Source: Blastococcus sp. TF02A-35 | GTDB taxonomy: Bacteria; Actinomycetota; Actinomycetes; Mycobacteriales; Geodermatophilaceae | Direction: 5' to 3' | Assembly: GCF_004571075.1 (NCBI RefSeq) | Contig: NZ_SPQP01000001.1 | Span: 62,001 to 126,000, forward strand | DNA length: 64,000 nucleotides | Part shown: positions 22,960 through 31,393 of the stretch, in pieces | Layout of the letters: each line of letters starts with the position of its first letter | Position numbering within the stretch: position 1 is the stretch's first letter | Made by a program: the position numbers and the translations under genes | Notes under the pieces: model-generated | The model's database searches: none | The model's input: the letters and a program-made list of their open reading frames with translations, nothing else | Told to the model about the DNA's origin: nothing

Positions 22960-24479
22960 GGCAGCTCCACTGTCTCGAAGTTGATCGCCTTGTCCGCCCG
23001 GATCTGGTAGCCGGACAGCCCCGGCGCCCACGCCTGCACCACGTCGGGGTTGTAGAGGTACAGGTAGGAGACGTCGTCGACGATGAGCTTGGCCGCCTCG
23101 TCGTAGATCGCCTTGCGGGCGGCCTCGTCGGTCTCGGCCGAGCCCTGCTGGAGCAGCTGGTCGACCTGCGGGTTGCTGTACTTCTGGTAGTTGTTCGGCC
23201 CGTCGGTCTGGTGCTGCTCCTGGTAGTACGCCGCCGGGTCGAGGTTGCCCAGCCAGCCGAGGTAGAAGGCGTCGAAGTCGCCCTGGCCCTGGCGGTCCAG
23301 CCAGGTGGCGAAGTCCAGCGTCTCGATGTCGACCTCGATGCCGATCGGCTCGAGCTGGCTGGCGATCACCTGGGCGGCGGTGACGGTCTCCGGGAACTCG
23401 TCGGTGACCATCAGCCCCATCGTCAGCGGCGTCTGCACCCCAGCCTGCTCCAGCAGCTGCCGCGCCTGGTCCTGGTCGGGCTCGAACGGCGCGTAGTCGG
23501 TGTAGAAGAAGCTGTCCTCGGGGATCGCCGTCTGGTTGGGCTGCGCCGCCCCGAACCACGCGGCCTCGGCCACCGCCTCGCGGTCGATGGCGAAGGAGAT
23601 GGCCCGGCGCACGTCCCGGTTGTCGAACGGGGCCCGCGCCAGGTTCATGCTCATGTACCAGTAGTCCACGCTGGGCGTCGTCTGCAGCTCGACGGAGTCG
23701 TCGCCGGCCAGCGCCTCGATCTGCTGCGGCGGCACGTTGTCGGTCCACTGCACCTCGCCGTTCTGCAGCGCGGTCAGCGCCGCCGCCGGCTCGGTGATGT
23801 AGCGGAACTCCACGCCGCTGACGCTCGGCTCGCCGCCCCAGTGGTCGGCGTAGGCGGTGAGCACCGTGCTGCTGGCGTCCGAGCTCTCCAGCTCGAAGGG
23901 GCCGGTGCCGTTGGCCTCGGTGGTGAGGTCGAGGTCCTCGGCGGCGTTCTCCGGGAGGATCGCCATCCCCTTGAACGCACCGATGCGCTCGAGCAGGTTC
24001 GGCGTCGGCTGGCTGAGGGTGATGACGACCGACTGCGGGCCGTCGGCCGCCACCGACTCGACGTTCTGGAACCGGAAGGCGTTGCTCAGCTCCTCGTCGA
24101 TGATCCGGTTGTAGGAGTAGACGACGTCGGCGGAGTCGAACTCGCTGCCGTCGTGGAACGTGACCCCCTCGCGCAGGGTGAACGTCCAGGTCAGCCCGTC
24201 CTCGCTGGTCTGCCAGTCCGTGGCCAGGCTCGGCTCGAAGGTGAGGTCCTCGGCGCTGGGGACGACGAGGGTGTCGTAGACGTTCTCCAGCACCTGGAAG
24301 CTCGGGTAGGCCGTGGTGACGTGCGGGTCGAACTGGTCGGGCTGGGCGCTGACCGCCGCGACCAGCACGTTGTCACCGCCTCCGCCGCCACCACCGGTGT
24401 CCACGGAGTCACCGCCGGAGCAGGCGCTCAGCGCGAGGGAGCCGGCAGCGGCCAGGGCGAGCAGTCGTGTCGTGCGCAC
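22956..24479 (-). CDS. peptide-type ABC transporter substrate-binding lipoprotein
   Basis: A 507-residue family 5 extracellular solute-binding protein. The signal peptide ends in a lipobox (LALSACSGG), so the mature protein is probably lipid-anchored at the cysteine. Then come a Gly-rich linker and the DppA/NikA-type fold: PQFDPHVTTAYPSFQV-like opening, LATDWQTSEDGLTWTFTLR, TFHDGSEFDSADVVYSYNR and ISFAIDREAV. The GTG start has a GGAGGT Shine-Dalgarno 5-6 bases upstream; the longer frame is non-coding. First gene of the five-gene operon; substrate could be peptides, nickel chelates or opines. Confidence 0.92.
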   Translation of the reverse strand: MRTTRLLALAAAGSLALSACSGGDSVDTGGGGGGGDNVLVAAVSAQPDQFDPHVTTAYPSFQVLENVYDTLVVPSAEDLTFEPSLATDWQTSEDGLTWTFTLREGVTFHDGSEFDSADVVYSYNRIIDEELSNAFRFQNVESVAADGPQSVVITLSQPTPNLLERIGAFKGMAILPENAAEDLDLTTEANGTGPFELESSDASSTVLTAYADHWGGEPSVSGVEFRYITEPAAALTALQNGEVQWTDNVPPQQIEALAGDDSVELQTTPSVDYWYMSMNLARAPFDNRDVRRAISFAIDREAVAEAAWFGAAQPNQTAIPEDSFFYTDYAPFEPDQDQARQLLEQAGVQTPLTMGLMVTDEFPETVTAAQVIASQLEPIGIEVDIETLDFATWLDRQGQGDFDAFYLGWLGNLDPAAYYQEQHQTDGPNNYQKYSNPQVDQLLQQGSAETDEAARKAIYDEAAKLIVDDVSYLYLYNPDVVQAWAPGLSGYQIRADKAINFETVELP

Positions 24480-24622
24480 CGGGGGACCTCCGGGGGGTGG
24501 GAGACGTCGTCCGTCCTCCGACCCTGGACCCGAACACGGAGGTCCGCGACCCGAGAACGGCAGTCCGGCGAATCGTTGCCCGGACGTGACCGTCCCGTCC
24601 CGCGGCCCCGGGGGGGCCGCCG

Positions 24623-24778
24623 TCAGTCGACGGTGACGTCGTTGAACGGCAGCTGCGGCTCCACCCACGGGAAGACGACGAACAGCAGCAGCGCGCAGAC
24701 CGCCACGACGAGGACGAGCGCCTGCAGCGCCTTCAGCCCGGTCCCGCCGGGCAGGTGCCGCCAGATCCAGCCGTACAC
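24623..24778 (-). CDS. small membrane protein beside class E sortase, 51 aa
   Basis: A 51-residue protein, GTG start 11 bases after the sortase stop. It has a polar lead VYGWIWRHLPGGTGLKALQ, one membrane helix (LVLVVAVCALLLFVVF) and a short exterior tail PWVEPQLPFNDVTVD. The wording LPG...FPWVE..LPF.DVTV looks like a conserved actinobacterial small membrane protein. An accessory role for the sortase is inferred only from adjacency. It is too short to be called by domain alone. Confidence 0.65.
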   Translation of the reverse strand: MYGWIWRHLPGGTGLKALQALVLVVAVCALLLFVVFPWVEPQLPFNDVTVD

Positions 24779-24789
24779 GCGCGTCCCCC

Positions 24790-25548
24790 TCAGCCCTCGT
24801 GGAGCGCCGGCGGCCCGTCGGGCAGGTCCGCCTTGGGGAGCGGGCCGCCGTCGAGCCGGGCGTGGATGATCATGCGCTGCCGCGCGGAGAAGCGCGGGTG
24901 GCAGGTGGTGAGCGTCAGGTACGCCCCGGAGGGGGCGGCCGAGGCTGCCTGGTTGGGCGTCGGGGAGATGACGTCGATGTCGGTGGGCGCCACGATCTGG
25001 CGGCCCGGGATGCCGCTGGGGTCCGCGGCCAGGTCGCCGGTCGCCGGGTCGCCGAGGACCCGGTAGACGAACCAGCTGTCGACCGTCTCCACCACGATCG
25101 GGTCGCCGGGGCGCATCGCGTCCAGCTCCAGGAACGGCGACCCCTTGCCGACCCGGTGGCCGGCCAGCGCCACGTTGCCCTGCTCGCCCGGCATCGCCGT
25201 CCCCCGGTAGTGGCCGGGGCCCTTCGCCAGCTGCGTCTCGGTGGTGCCCTCGAGGATGACCCGGGCGTAGTCGTCGCCGAGCCGCGGGATGCGCAGCACG
25301 CCGAAGGCGTCGCCGATCTCGACCTCGCGCAGGCCCGGGGCGCCCGGGGCCTGCGCCTCGGGCTGGGACCACTCCTCGCGCAGCTCCTCGGTGAGCTGGT
25401 CCTGGGTGCGGCCGGTGAGGTAGTCGGTCACGTACAGCTCGTAGACGACGAACAGCAGCAGGACCAGGCCGCCGGTGATCAGCAGCTCGCCGATCCCGCG
25501 CACCACGCTGCGCCAGCGCTCCCCGGGGGCCGGCTGCTCGCTGTGCAC
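24790..25548 (-). CDS. class E sortase
   Basis: A 252-residue transpeptidase with an N-terminal membrane anchor (about residues 20-42, LLITGGLVLLLFVVYELYV) and an extracytoplasmic sortase barrel. Catalytic residues are visible: His in NVALAGHRVG (about 131), Cys in LTLTTCHPRF (about 216) and the Arg of SARQRM (about 223). Class E sortases attach LAXTG-type proteins to the wall or help assemble aerial surface proteins. No LAXTG protein is encoded in the window. The GTG start has an AGGAG Shine-Dalgarno 7 bases upstream. Confidence 0.9.
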   Translation of the reverse strand: MHSEQPAPGERWRSVVRGIGELLITGGLVLLLFVVYELYVTDYLTGRTQDQLTEELREEWSQPEAQAPGAPGLREVEIGDAFGVLRIPRLGDDYARVILEGTTETQLAKGPGHYRGTAMPGEQGNVALAGHRVGKGSPFLELDAMRPGDPIVVETVDSWFVYRVLGDPATGDLAADPSGIPGRQIVAPTDIDVISPTPNQAASAAPSGAYLTLTTCHPRFSARQRMIIHARLDGGPLPKADLPDGPPALHEG

Positions 25549-25673
25549 GTCGGTTCTCCTGGTTCGGTCCTGCGACAGGTCCACCCGCCTCGGGCCGTCG
25601 CCGATGCTAGGGGAAGGAACCGGCCCGGGGGACGAAGGAGGCCCGCGTCGCGGCCGAGCCGCCGCAGGCCCCG

Positions 25674-26888
25674 TCAGCGCACGTGGACGCCGGAGATAGT
25701 GCGCGCGATGACCAGCCGCTGGATCTCCGACGTGCCCTCGAAGATGGTGTAGATCTTCGCGTCGCGCGCCATCCGCTCGACCGGGTACTCGCGGGTGTAG
25801 CCGTTGCCGCCGAGGATCTGCATCGCCTTCTCGGTGACCCGGACGGCGGTCTCCCCCGCGACGAGCTTGGACATCGAGCCCTCCGCGGCGGTGAACTGCT
25901 GCCCGACCCGGGCCATCCACGCCGCACGCCAGACCAGCAGCCGGGCGGCGTCGATGGAGGTCTTCATGTCGGCGAGCATGAAGGCGACCGCCTGGTTCTC
26001 GATGATCGGGCGGCCGAACTGGACCCGGGTCCTGGCGTACTCCAGCGCGTAGTCGTAGGCCGCCCGGGCCACACCGACCGCCTGGGCACCGACGGCGGGG
26101 CGGGTGCGCTCGAACGTGGCCATCGAGGGCTGGGTGCGGCCGCTCCTCTGCCCCTCGCGGGCGCGGGCGAGCCGCTGCTCCAGCTTCTCCTTGCCGCCGA
26201 GCAGGCAGTCACCGGGGATGCGGCAGTCCTCCAGCACGACCTCGGCGGTGTGCGAGGCGCGGATGCCGTGCTTGAGGAACTTCTGCCCCTGCGCGATGCC
26301 CTTCGTGCCCGGCGGCACGACGAAGCTGGCGTGCCCGCGGGCCTTGAGCTCGGGGTCGACGACGGCGTTCACCACGTGGATGTCGGCGATGCCGCCGTTG
26401 GTGGCCCAGGTCTTGGCGCCGTTCAGCACCCACTCGTCGGTCTTCTCGTCGTAGACCGCGCGGGTGCGCATCGCGCCGACGTCGGAGCCGGCGTCGGGCT
26501 CGCTCGAGCAGAAGGCGGCCACCTTCGGCTCGCTCTCGGTGCCGAACATCGCGGGGATCCACTGCCCGACCTGCTCGTCGGTTCCGTTGGCCCGCACGCT
26601 CGCAGCGGCCAGCGTGGTGCCGACGATCGCCAGGCCGATCCCGGCGTCACCCCAGAAGAGCTCCTCCATGGTGATCGGGATGCCGAGGCCGGACTCGTCG
26701 AACCACTGGGTGGCGAAGAAGTCCAGGGAGTAGAGGCCGATCTTGGCGGCCTCCTGGAGCACCGGCCACGGGAACTCCTCCCGCTCGTCGTACTCCGACG
26801 CCGCCGGGCGGACGACGTTCGCGGCGAACTCGTGCACCCACTTCTGCAGCTCGAGCTGGTCCTCGGTGAGGTCGAACGAGACGGGCAT
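25674..26888 (-). CDS. acyl-CoA dehydrogenase
   Basis: A 404-residue FAD-dependent dehydrogenase, first step of beta-oxidation or a related branched-acid pathway. The N-terminal helical domain begins [14 protein letters not shown]; the beta-domain has [18 protein letters not shown] and [11 protein letters not shown]; the C-terminal domain holds the cofactor [16 protein letters not shown] and [19 protein letters not shown], with the catalytic Glu in [12 protein letters not shown]. Length is normal for the family. ATG start. It follows the htdX gene on the same strand but the large hairpin between them probably separates the transcripts. Confidence 0.9.
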   Translation of the reverse strand: MPVSFDLTEDQLELQKWVHEFAANVVRPAASEYDEREEFPWPVLQEAAKIGLYSLDFFATQWFDESGLGIPITMEELFWGDAGIGLAIVGTTLAAASVRANGTDEQVGQWIPAMFGTESEPKVAAFCSSEPDAGSDVGAMRTRAVYDEKTDEWVLNGAKTWATNGGIADIHVVNAVVDPELKARGHASFVVPPGTKGIAQGQKFLKHGIRASHTAEVVLEDCRIPGDCLLGGKEKLEQRLARAREGQRSGRTQPSMATFERTRPAVGAQAVGVARAAYDYALEYARTRVQFGRPIIENQAVAFMLADMKTSIDAARLLVWRAAWMARVGQQFTAAEGSMSKLVAGETAVRVTEKAMQILGGNGYTREYPVERMARDAKIYTIFEGTSEIQRLVIARTISGVHVR

Positions 26889-26913
26889 GCGGGTTCTCCT
26901 GTCGGACGTCCGG

Positions 26914-26976
26914 GGTGATCATCGGCGAACGGCTGCCCTCACCGGCGTGGCGGGCAGCCAGTCGCCGATGATCAAC
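26914..26976. repeat. 25-bp-arm inverted repeat between htdX and acyl-CoA dehydrogenase
   Basis: Arms 26914-26938 and 26952-26976 pair at 22 of 25 positions, sharing the blocks TGATCATCGGCGA and GGCTGCCC, around a 13-base loop. Position fits an htdX terminator or an element reducing read-through into the dehydrogenase gene. No transposase is near. Confidence 0.75.
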
Positions 26977-26994
26977 GAGGGGGAGTGCCGGAGG

Positions 26995-27849
26995 TCACTG
27001 CGGGCGGACGGTGGCGACGAGGTGCTCGGTGCCGCTCTTCGCGTTGCGCACCGCGGCGTCCCAGCCGCCCCCGGTCGCCGCCGTCGACAGGGTGACCGTC
27101 GAGGGCAGGAACAGCGGCTTGCGGAAGCCGACGTCCACGGTGAACGAGTCGGGCAGCCGGTTCTCCACCGCGGCCAGCACGCGGGCCTTGACCCACATGC
27201 CGTGCGCGATCGCCCGCTTGAAGCCGAACGCCTTGGCGGTCAGCCCCGAGAGGTGGATGGGGTTCACGTCGCCGGAGACCTTGGCGTAGCGGCGCCCGGC
27301 GTCGTCGGGGATCCGCCAGGTCGCCACGGGGTGGCCGAGCTCGCCGACCTGCACCGTGACGTCGGACTCCGGCGCACCGGACGGCGCCTTGGCGCCGCGG
27401 GCCAGGTACGTCGAGCGGCCCCGCCACACCTCCGTGCCGCCCGCCGAGACCGAGGCGCACAGGTCCACGGTGGCCCCGCTGCGGTGGCTCGCGAACCGCT
27501 CGGCCCAGACCTCCAGGTCGAGCGCCTCGGTCGCCGCGACCGGCCGGAGGACGTCGATGCGGTTGCGCACGTGCACCAGCCCCGGCAGGGCCAGCGGGAA
27601 CGCGCGGTCGCTCATCAGCGCCATCTGCAGCGGGAAGGTGAGCATGTGCGGGTAGGTGGCCGGCAGCGCGTCGGTCAGCGGGAACCGGCACACCCGCGCG
27701 TACTCGGCGAGGTTCGCCGGGTCCACGGTCACGCCCGTGCGGGCCAGGTGCGTGTCGGGCAGCTCCCCGCCGCGGCCGCGCGCGGTCAGCGCGGCCTTGG
27801 CGAAGAGCGCCGCCATGTTCGGCGGCGCCTCGAGAACGGTGGTGGCCAT
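26995..27849 (-). CDS. htdX: MaoC-domain (R)-specific enoyl-thioester hydratase (HtdX-like)
   Basis: A 284-residue two-part hot-dog hydratase. The N-terminal half is a degenerate hot-dog; the C-terminal half has the active-site wording YAKVSGDVNPIHLSG and AFGFKRAIAHGMW. Length and order with fabG4 and fadA2 match the mycobacterial Rv0241c-Rv0243 block. It would dehydrate or hydrate 3-hydroxyacyl/enoyl thioesters. The ATG shares one base with the FabG4 stop (TGATG), indicating coupling. It may work in fatty acid elongation or beta-oxidation; the direction is not determined by sequence. Confidence 0.85.
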   Translation of the reverse strand: MATTVLEAPPNMAALFAKAALTARGRGGELPDTHLARTGVTVDPANLAEYARVCRFPLTDALPATYPHMLTFPLQMALMSDRAFPLALPGLVHVRNRIDVLRPVAATEALDLEVWAERFASHRSGATVDLCASVSAGGTEVWRGRSTYLARGAKAPSGAPESDVTVQVGELGHPVATWRIPDDAGRRYAKVSGDVNPIHLSGLTAKAFGFKRAIAHGMWVKARVLAAVENRLPDSFTVDVGFRKPLFLPSTVTLSTAATGGGWDAAVRNAKSGTEHLVATVRPQ

Positions 27850-29204
27850 CAGGCCCCCAGCATCGACTGGCCGCACACCCGCACGGTCTGGCCGTTCACG
27901 CCGGCGCTGCCCGGCTGCGACAGCCACGCGATCGTCTCGGCGACGTCGACCGGCAGGCCGCCCTGCTGCAGGGAGTTGATCCGCGAGCCGACCTCGCGGG
28001 TGCCCAGCGGCATCTTCGCCGTCATCTCGGTGATGATGAAGCCCGGCGCGACGGCGTTGATGGTGGCGTCGCGCTTGGCGAACTCCGGCGCCCAGGCGCG
28101 CACCATGCCGATGACGCCGGCCTTCGACGCCGCGTAGTTGGTCTGCCCCCGGTTGCCGGCGATGCCCGACTGCGAGGAGACGCAGACGACGCGGGCGCCG
28201 GGCCGGAGCACGTCGCCGTCGTCGAGCAGGGCCTGGGTGATGTCCAGCTGGGCCTGCAGGTTCACGGCCATGACCGAGTTCCAGCGGGCCGCGTCCATGT
28301 TGACCAGCAGCTTGTCGCGGGTGATGCCGGCGTTGTGGACGATGACGTCCACGCCGCCGTGCCGCTCGCGCAGGTGCTCGACCAGCCGCTGCGGGGCGTC
28401 GGCGGCGGTGATGTCGAGCTGCAGCGCCGTGCCGCCGATCTCGTTGGCGACCTTGGCCAGGCTGTCGCCGGCGGCCGGGATGTCGACGGCGACCACGTGC
28501 GCGCCGTCGCGGGCCATGACCTCGGCGATCGCGGCGCCGATGCCGCGGGCGGCACCGGTCACGACGGCGACCTTGCCGGCGAGCGGCTTCTCGGCGTCCT
28601 CACCGGTCGGCACGTCGGCGGGCGACAGCGTGAGCAGCTGGCCGTCCACGTAGGCCGAGCGGCCGGAGAGGAAGAACTTCAGCGGGCTGGCGAGGGATGC
28701 CTCGGCGCCCTCGGGCACGTAGACGGCGTTCGCCGTCGAGCCGTTGAGCAGCTCCTTGCCGATGGAGCGGACCAGTCCGTCGATGGCCTGGCGGGCGGCG
28801 GCCTGCGCCGGGGAGTCGGTGTCCTGCGGCGGGTCGGCGAGGATCAGCACCCGGCCGCTGGGCCGCAGCCGCTTGATCGCCGGCGCGAGGAAGTCGTGCG
28901 CGCTGGCCAGGTCGCCGGGCGAGGTCAGGCCCGTGGCGTCGAGGACGACGGCGCCGAGCTTCTCGCCGTCGGTCGAGCCGTCGGCCGCCACCGGGGACAG
29001 CACGGTCACGCCGGCGTCCTTGAGGACGGCCGAGACGGTGTCGCGCAGCCGGCCCTGGCCGGCGGAGCCGATGACCACCGGGCCGGGGAGCAGCGGCTGC
29101 CCCGGCTCGTAGCGGCGCAGCACCGCCGGGCGCGGGAGGCCCAGCTGCTTGGTCAGCGTCGTGCCGAAGCCGGAGTTCGCGAAGTTCGTGTACCAGTCAG
29201 CCAC
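27849..29204 (-). CDS. fabG4: high-molecular-weight 3-oxoacyl reductase (FabG4-like)
   Basis: A 451-residue short-chain dehydrogenase with a flavodoxin-like, catalytically inert N-terminal domain (about 1-205) and a C-terminal reductase domain. The latter has the cofactor motif TGAARGIGAAI, VHNAGITRDKLLVNMD, the catalytic Ser of SSQSGIAGNRGQ and YAASK. The C-terminus GQTVRVCGQSMLGA is FabG-like. Mycobacterial FabG4 is 454 residues with the same layout. The GTG start gives VADWYTNFANSG. It reduces 3-ketoacyl thioesters to the (R)-3-hydroxy product used by HtdX. Confidence 0.9.
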   Translation of the reverse strand: MADWYTNFANSGFGTTLTKQLGLPRPAVLRRYEPGQPLLPGPVVIGSAGQGRLRDTVSAVLKDAGVTVLSPVAADGSTDGEKLGAVVLDATGLTSPGDLASAHDFLAPAIKRLRPSGRVLILADPPQDTDSPAQAAARQAIDGLVRSIGKELLNGSTANAVYVPEGAEASLASPLKFFLSGRSAYVDGQLLTLSPADVPTGEDAEKPLAGKVAVVTGAARGIGAAIAEVMARDGAHVVAVDIPAAGDSLAKVANEIGGTALQLDITAADAPQRLVEHLRERHGGVDVIVHNAGITRDKLLVNMDAARWNSVMAVNLQAQLDITQALLDDGDVLRPGARVVCVSSQSGIAGNRGQTNYAASKAGVIGMVRAWAPEFAKRDATINAVAPGFIITEMTAKMPLGTREVGSRINSLQQGGLPVDVAETIAWLSQPGSAGVNGQTVRVCGQSMLGA

Positions 29205-29231
29205 GGGGGCGGTTCCCTTCGGTCGGGGTGC

Positions 29232-29271
29232 CCCCCGAGGGGCCGACATGGCCATGTCGGCCCCTCGGGGG
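29232..29271. repeat. perfect 40-bp palindrome between fadA2 and fabG4
   Basis: All 20 base pairs are complementary; the centre is GGCCGACATGGCCATGTCGG flanked by runs of G/C. It lies 8 bases past the FadA2 stop and 27 bases before the FabG4 start. Same core as the palindrome at 41506-41545. Could terminate fadA2 or tune expression inside the operon. Confidence 0.9.
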
Positions 29272-29279
29272 CGGGGAGG

Positions 29280-30587
29280 TCAGGACTCGAGGATGGCGAC
29301 GACGCCCTGGCCGCCGGCGGCGCAGATGGAGATCAGGCCGCGCTTGCCCGGGCCCGCCTGGTGCAGCGTCTTGGCCAGCGAGGCGACGATCCGACCGCCG
29401 GTCGCGGCGAACGGGTGGCCGGCGGCCAGCGAGGAGCCGTAGACGTTGAGCTTCGACCGGTCGATCGAGCCCAGCGGGGCGTCGAGGCCCAGCTTCTCCT
29501 TGCAGTACGCCGGGTCCTCCCAGGCCTTCATCGTCGCGAGCACCGTGGAGGCGAAGGCCTCGTGGATCTCGTAGAAGTCGAAGTCCTGCAGGGTCAGGCC
29601 GTTGCGGGCCAGCATCTTCGGCACCGCGTAGACCGGCGCCATGAGCAGGCCCTCGCCGCCGTGCACGTAGTCGACGGCGGCGGTCTGGGCGTCGACCAGG
29701 TGGGCGAGCACCGGCAGGCCCTGCTCGGCGGCCCACTCGTCCGAGGCCAGCAGCACTGCGGAGGCGCCGTCGGTCAGCGGCGTGGAGTTGCCCGCCGTCA
29801 TCGTCGCCTCGGCACCCTCGGGCAGCGCCTTGCCGAAGACCGGCTTGAGCTTCGCCAGCTTCTCCAGCGAGGAGTCCGGACGCAGGTTCTGGTCGCGGGA
29901 CAGGCCCAGGAACGGCGTCACCAGGTCGTCGAAGAAGCCGCGGTCGTAGGCGGCGGCCATGTTCTGGTGCGAGCGGACGGTGAGCTCGTCCTGCTCCTCG
30001 CGGCCGATCTCCCACTCGTGGGCCGTGAGCTGGGCGTGCTCACCCATCGCCAGGCCGGTGCGCGGCTCGGCGTTGCGCGGGATCTCCGGCGCGATCATGC
30101 CCGGGCGGATCTTGGCGATCGCCTTGAGCCGGTCCTGCAGCGTCTTGGCGCTGTTGAGCGAGATGAGGATGCGGCGCAGGTCGTCGCCGACGGCGAGCGG
30201 GGCGTCGGACGTGGTGTCCACACCACCGGCGATGCCGGACTCAATCTGCCCCAGGGCGATCTTGTTCGCGACCAGGATCGCGGCCTCCAGGCCGGTGCCG
30301 CAGGCCTGCTGGACGTCGTAGGCCGGGGTGCTGGCGTCGAGCTTGGAGCCCAGGACCGCCTCGCGGGTCAGGTTGAAGTCCCGCGCGTGCTTGAGGACGG
30401 CGCCGGCGACGACCTCGCCCACCTGCGCGCCCTGCAGCCCGAAGCGGGCGACGAGCCCGTCGATGGTCGCCGTCAGCATGTCCTGGTTGGACGCCTGGGC
30501 GTAGGTGGAGTTCGAGCGAGCGAACGGGATCCGGTTCCCGCCGACGATCGCTGCCTTGCGGGTCGCCGGCTTCGAGTTGTCAGCCAT
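29280..30587 (-). CDS. fadA2: acetyl-CoA acyltransferase (FadA2/FadI-like thiolase)
   Basis: A 435-residue thiolase. The nucleophile is the Cys of YDVQQACGTGLEAAI; the second-domain residues are in FYEIHEAFAST (His-Glu in place of the usual Asn-Glu, as in FadA2/trifunctional-enzyme beta subunits), GHPFAATGGRIV and SICAAGGQG. It cleaves 3-ketoacyl-CoA or runs the reverse condensation. ATG start. The gene is divergent from the TetR gene across only 59 bp that includes an operator-like palindrome, so the thiolase-fabG4-htdX set is likely controlled by that TetR. Confidence 0.92.
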   Translation of the reverse strand: MADNSKPATRKAAIVGGNRIPFARSNSTYAQASNQDMLTATIDGLVARFGLQGAQVGEVVAGAVLKHARDFNLTREAVLGSKLDASTPAYDVQQACGTGLEAAILVANKIALGQIESGIAGGVDTTSDAPLAVGDDLRRILISLNSAKTLQDRLKAIAKIRPGMIAPEIPRNAEPRTGLAMGEHAQLTAHEWEIGREEQDELTVRSHQNMAAAYDRGFFDDLVTPFLGLSRDQNLRPDSSLEKLAKLKPVFGKALPEGAEATMTAGNSTPLTDGASAVLLASDEWAAEQGLPVLAHLVDAQTAAVDYVHGGEGLLMAPVYAVPKMLARNGLTLQDFDFYEIHEAFASTVLATMKAWEDPAYCKEKLGLDAPLGSIDRSKLNVYGSSLAAGHPFAATGGRIVASLAKTLHQAGPGKRGLISICAAGGQGVVAILES

Positions 30588-30616
30588 GGGGACCTCCCGG
30601 GTCGGTGGATTGGCCG

Positions 30617-30636
30617 GTACCGAGGGTACGCGGTAC
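30617..30636. promoter_or_regulatory. candidate TetR operator between fadA2 and tetR
   Basis: GTACCG and CGGTAC arms flank the 8-base centre AGGGTACG in a 59-bp divergent promoter region. The site overlaps where a TetR promoter would lie (TACTGT just after it), as expected for autoregulation and control of the thiolase operon. Confidence 0.5.
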
Positions 30637-30646
30637 TGTCTGTCAC

Positions 30647-31393
30647 ATGAAAGCCGAGGCGGTGAGACGTACGTCGCAGGTCAGTGCCCCGCTGGAGAAG
30701 ATCGCGCAGGAGCGCCCCCCGCGCGAGTCGAAGGCCCCCGGTACCCGCGATCGGCGTAACTCACGCTGGGACGAGCACCGTCGTGCCCGGCGGGAGCAGC
30801 TGGTCGACGCGGCCCTGTCCGCGGTCGGCCGGCACGGCTCCGGCGTCGGCATGGAGGAGATCGCGGCCGAGGCCGGCACCAGCAAGACCGTCGTCTACCG
30901 GCACTTCGCCGACCGCTCCGACCTGCACGTCGCCGTCTGCAGCCGGGTGGCCCAGCAGCTGCTGCCCCGGCTGCGCGAGGCGATGGAGAGCAGCGACGAG
31001 CCGCGGCAGATGACCGCCGCCGCGGTCGAGACCTACCTCGCCTTCCTGGAGGCCGACCCGGAGGTCTACCGCTTCGTCGTCACCCCGCAGCCCGGCGGCG
31101 ACCCGGTCGACCCCGTGGGGACCCTCGCCGACCTCGTCGGCGACCAGGCGGCGGCCCTCATGGCCGTCGCCCTGGAGCGCGCCGGCCGCGACCCGGCGGC
31201 CGCCGGGGCCTGGGGCCACGGCCTGGTCGGCCTGGTCCGCTCGGCCGCCGACTGGTGGCTTCGCGCCGGGCGCCCCATGCTCCGCACCGAGCTCGCCGCA
31301 CACCTGACCGAACTCGCCTGGGCCGGAGTGTCCGGCGTCGTGGCCCTGCACCCCGAGACCGGGGCTTCCCGCAGCAACAAGGAGGAACAGTGA
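30647..31393 (+). CDS. TetR-family regulator of fatty-acid genes
   Basis: A 248-residue TetR regulator with an unusually long basic lead (about 45 residues, rich in Arg/Lys). The helix-turn-helix is at about 55-100: REQLVDAALSAVGRHG, MEEIAAEAGTSKTVVYRHF, ADRSDLHVAVCS. The C-terminus resembles the TetR_C domains that sense acyl-CoA or lipids. It forms a GTGA overlap with the acyl-CoA-oxidase-like gene and is divergent from fadA2, so it sits at the centre of the fatty-acid cluster. Start ATG follows the operator by about 10 bp. Confidence 0.87.
   Translation: MKAEAVRRTSQVSAPLEKIAQERPPRESKAPGTRDRRNSRWDEHRRARREQLVDAALSAVGRHGSGVGMEEIAAEAGTSKTVVYRHFADRSDLHVAVCSRVAQQLLPRLREAMESSDEPRQMTAAAVETYLAFLEADPEVYRFVVTPQPGGDPVDPVGTLADLVGDQAAALMAVALERAGRDPAAAGAWGHGLVGLVRSAADWWLRAGRPMLRTELAAHLTELAWAGVSGVVALHPETGASRSNKEEQ

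Noticed and set aside
29232-29271. Long palindromes as ends of an insertion sequence
   Set aside because: No transposase frame, no paired ends and no target duplication nearby; they fit terminator-like elements better.
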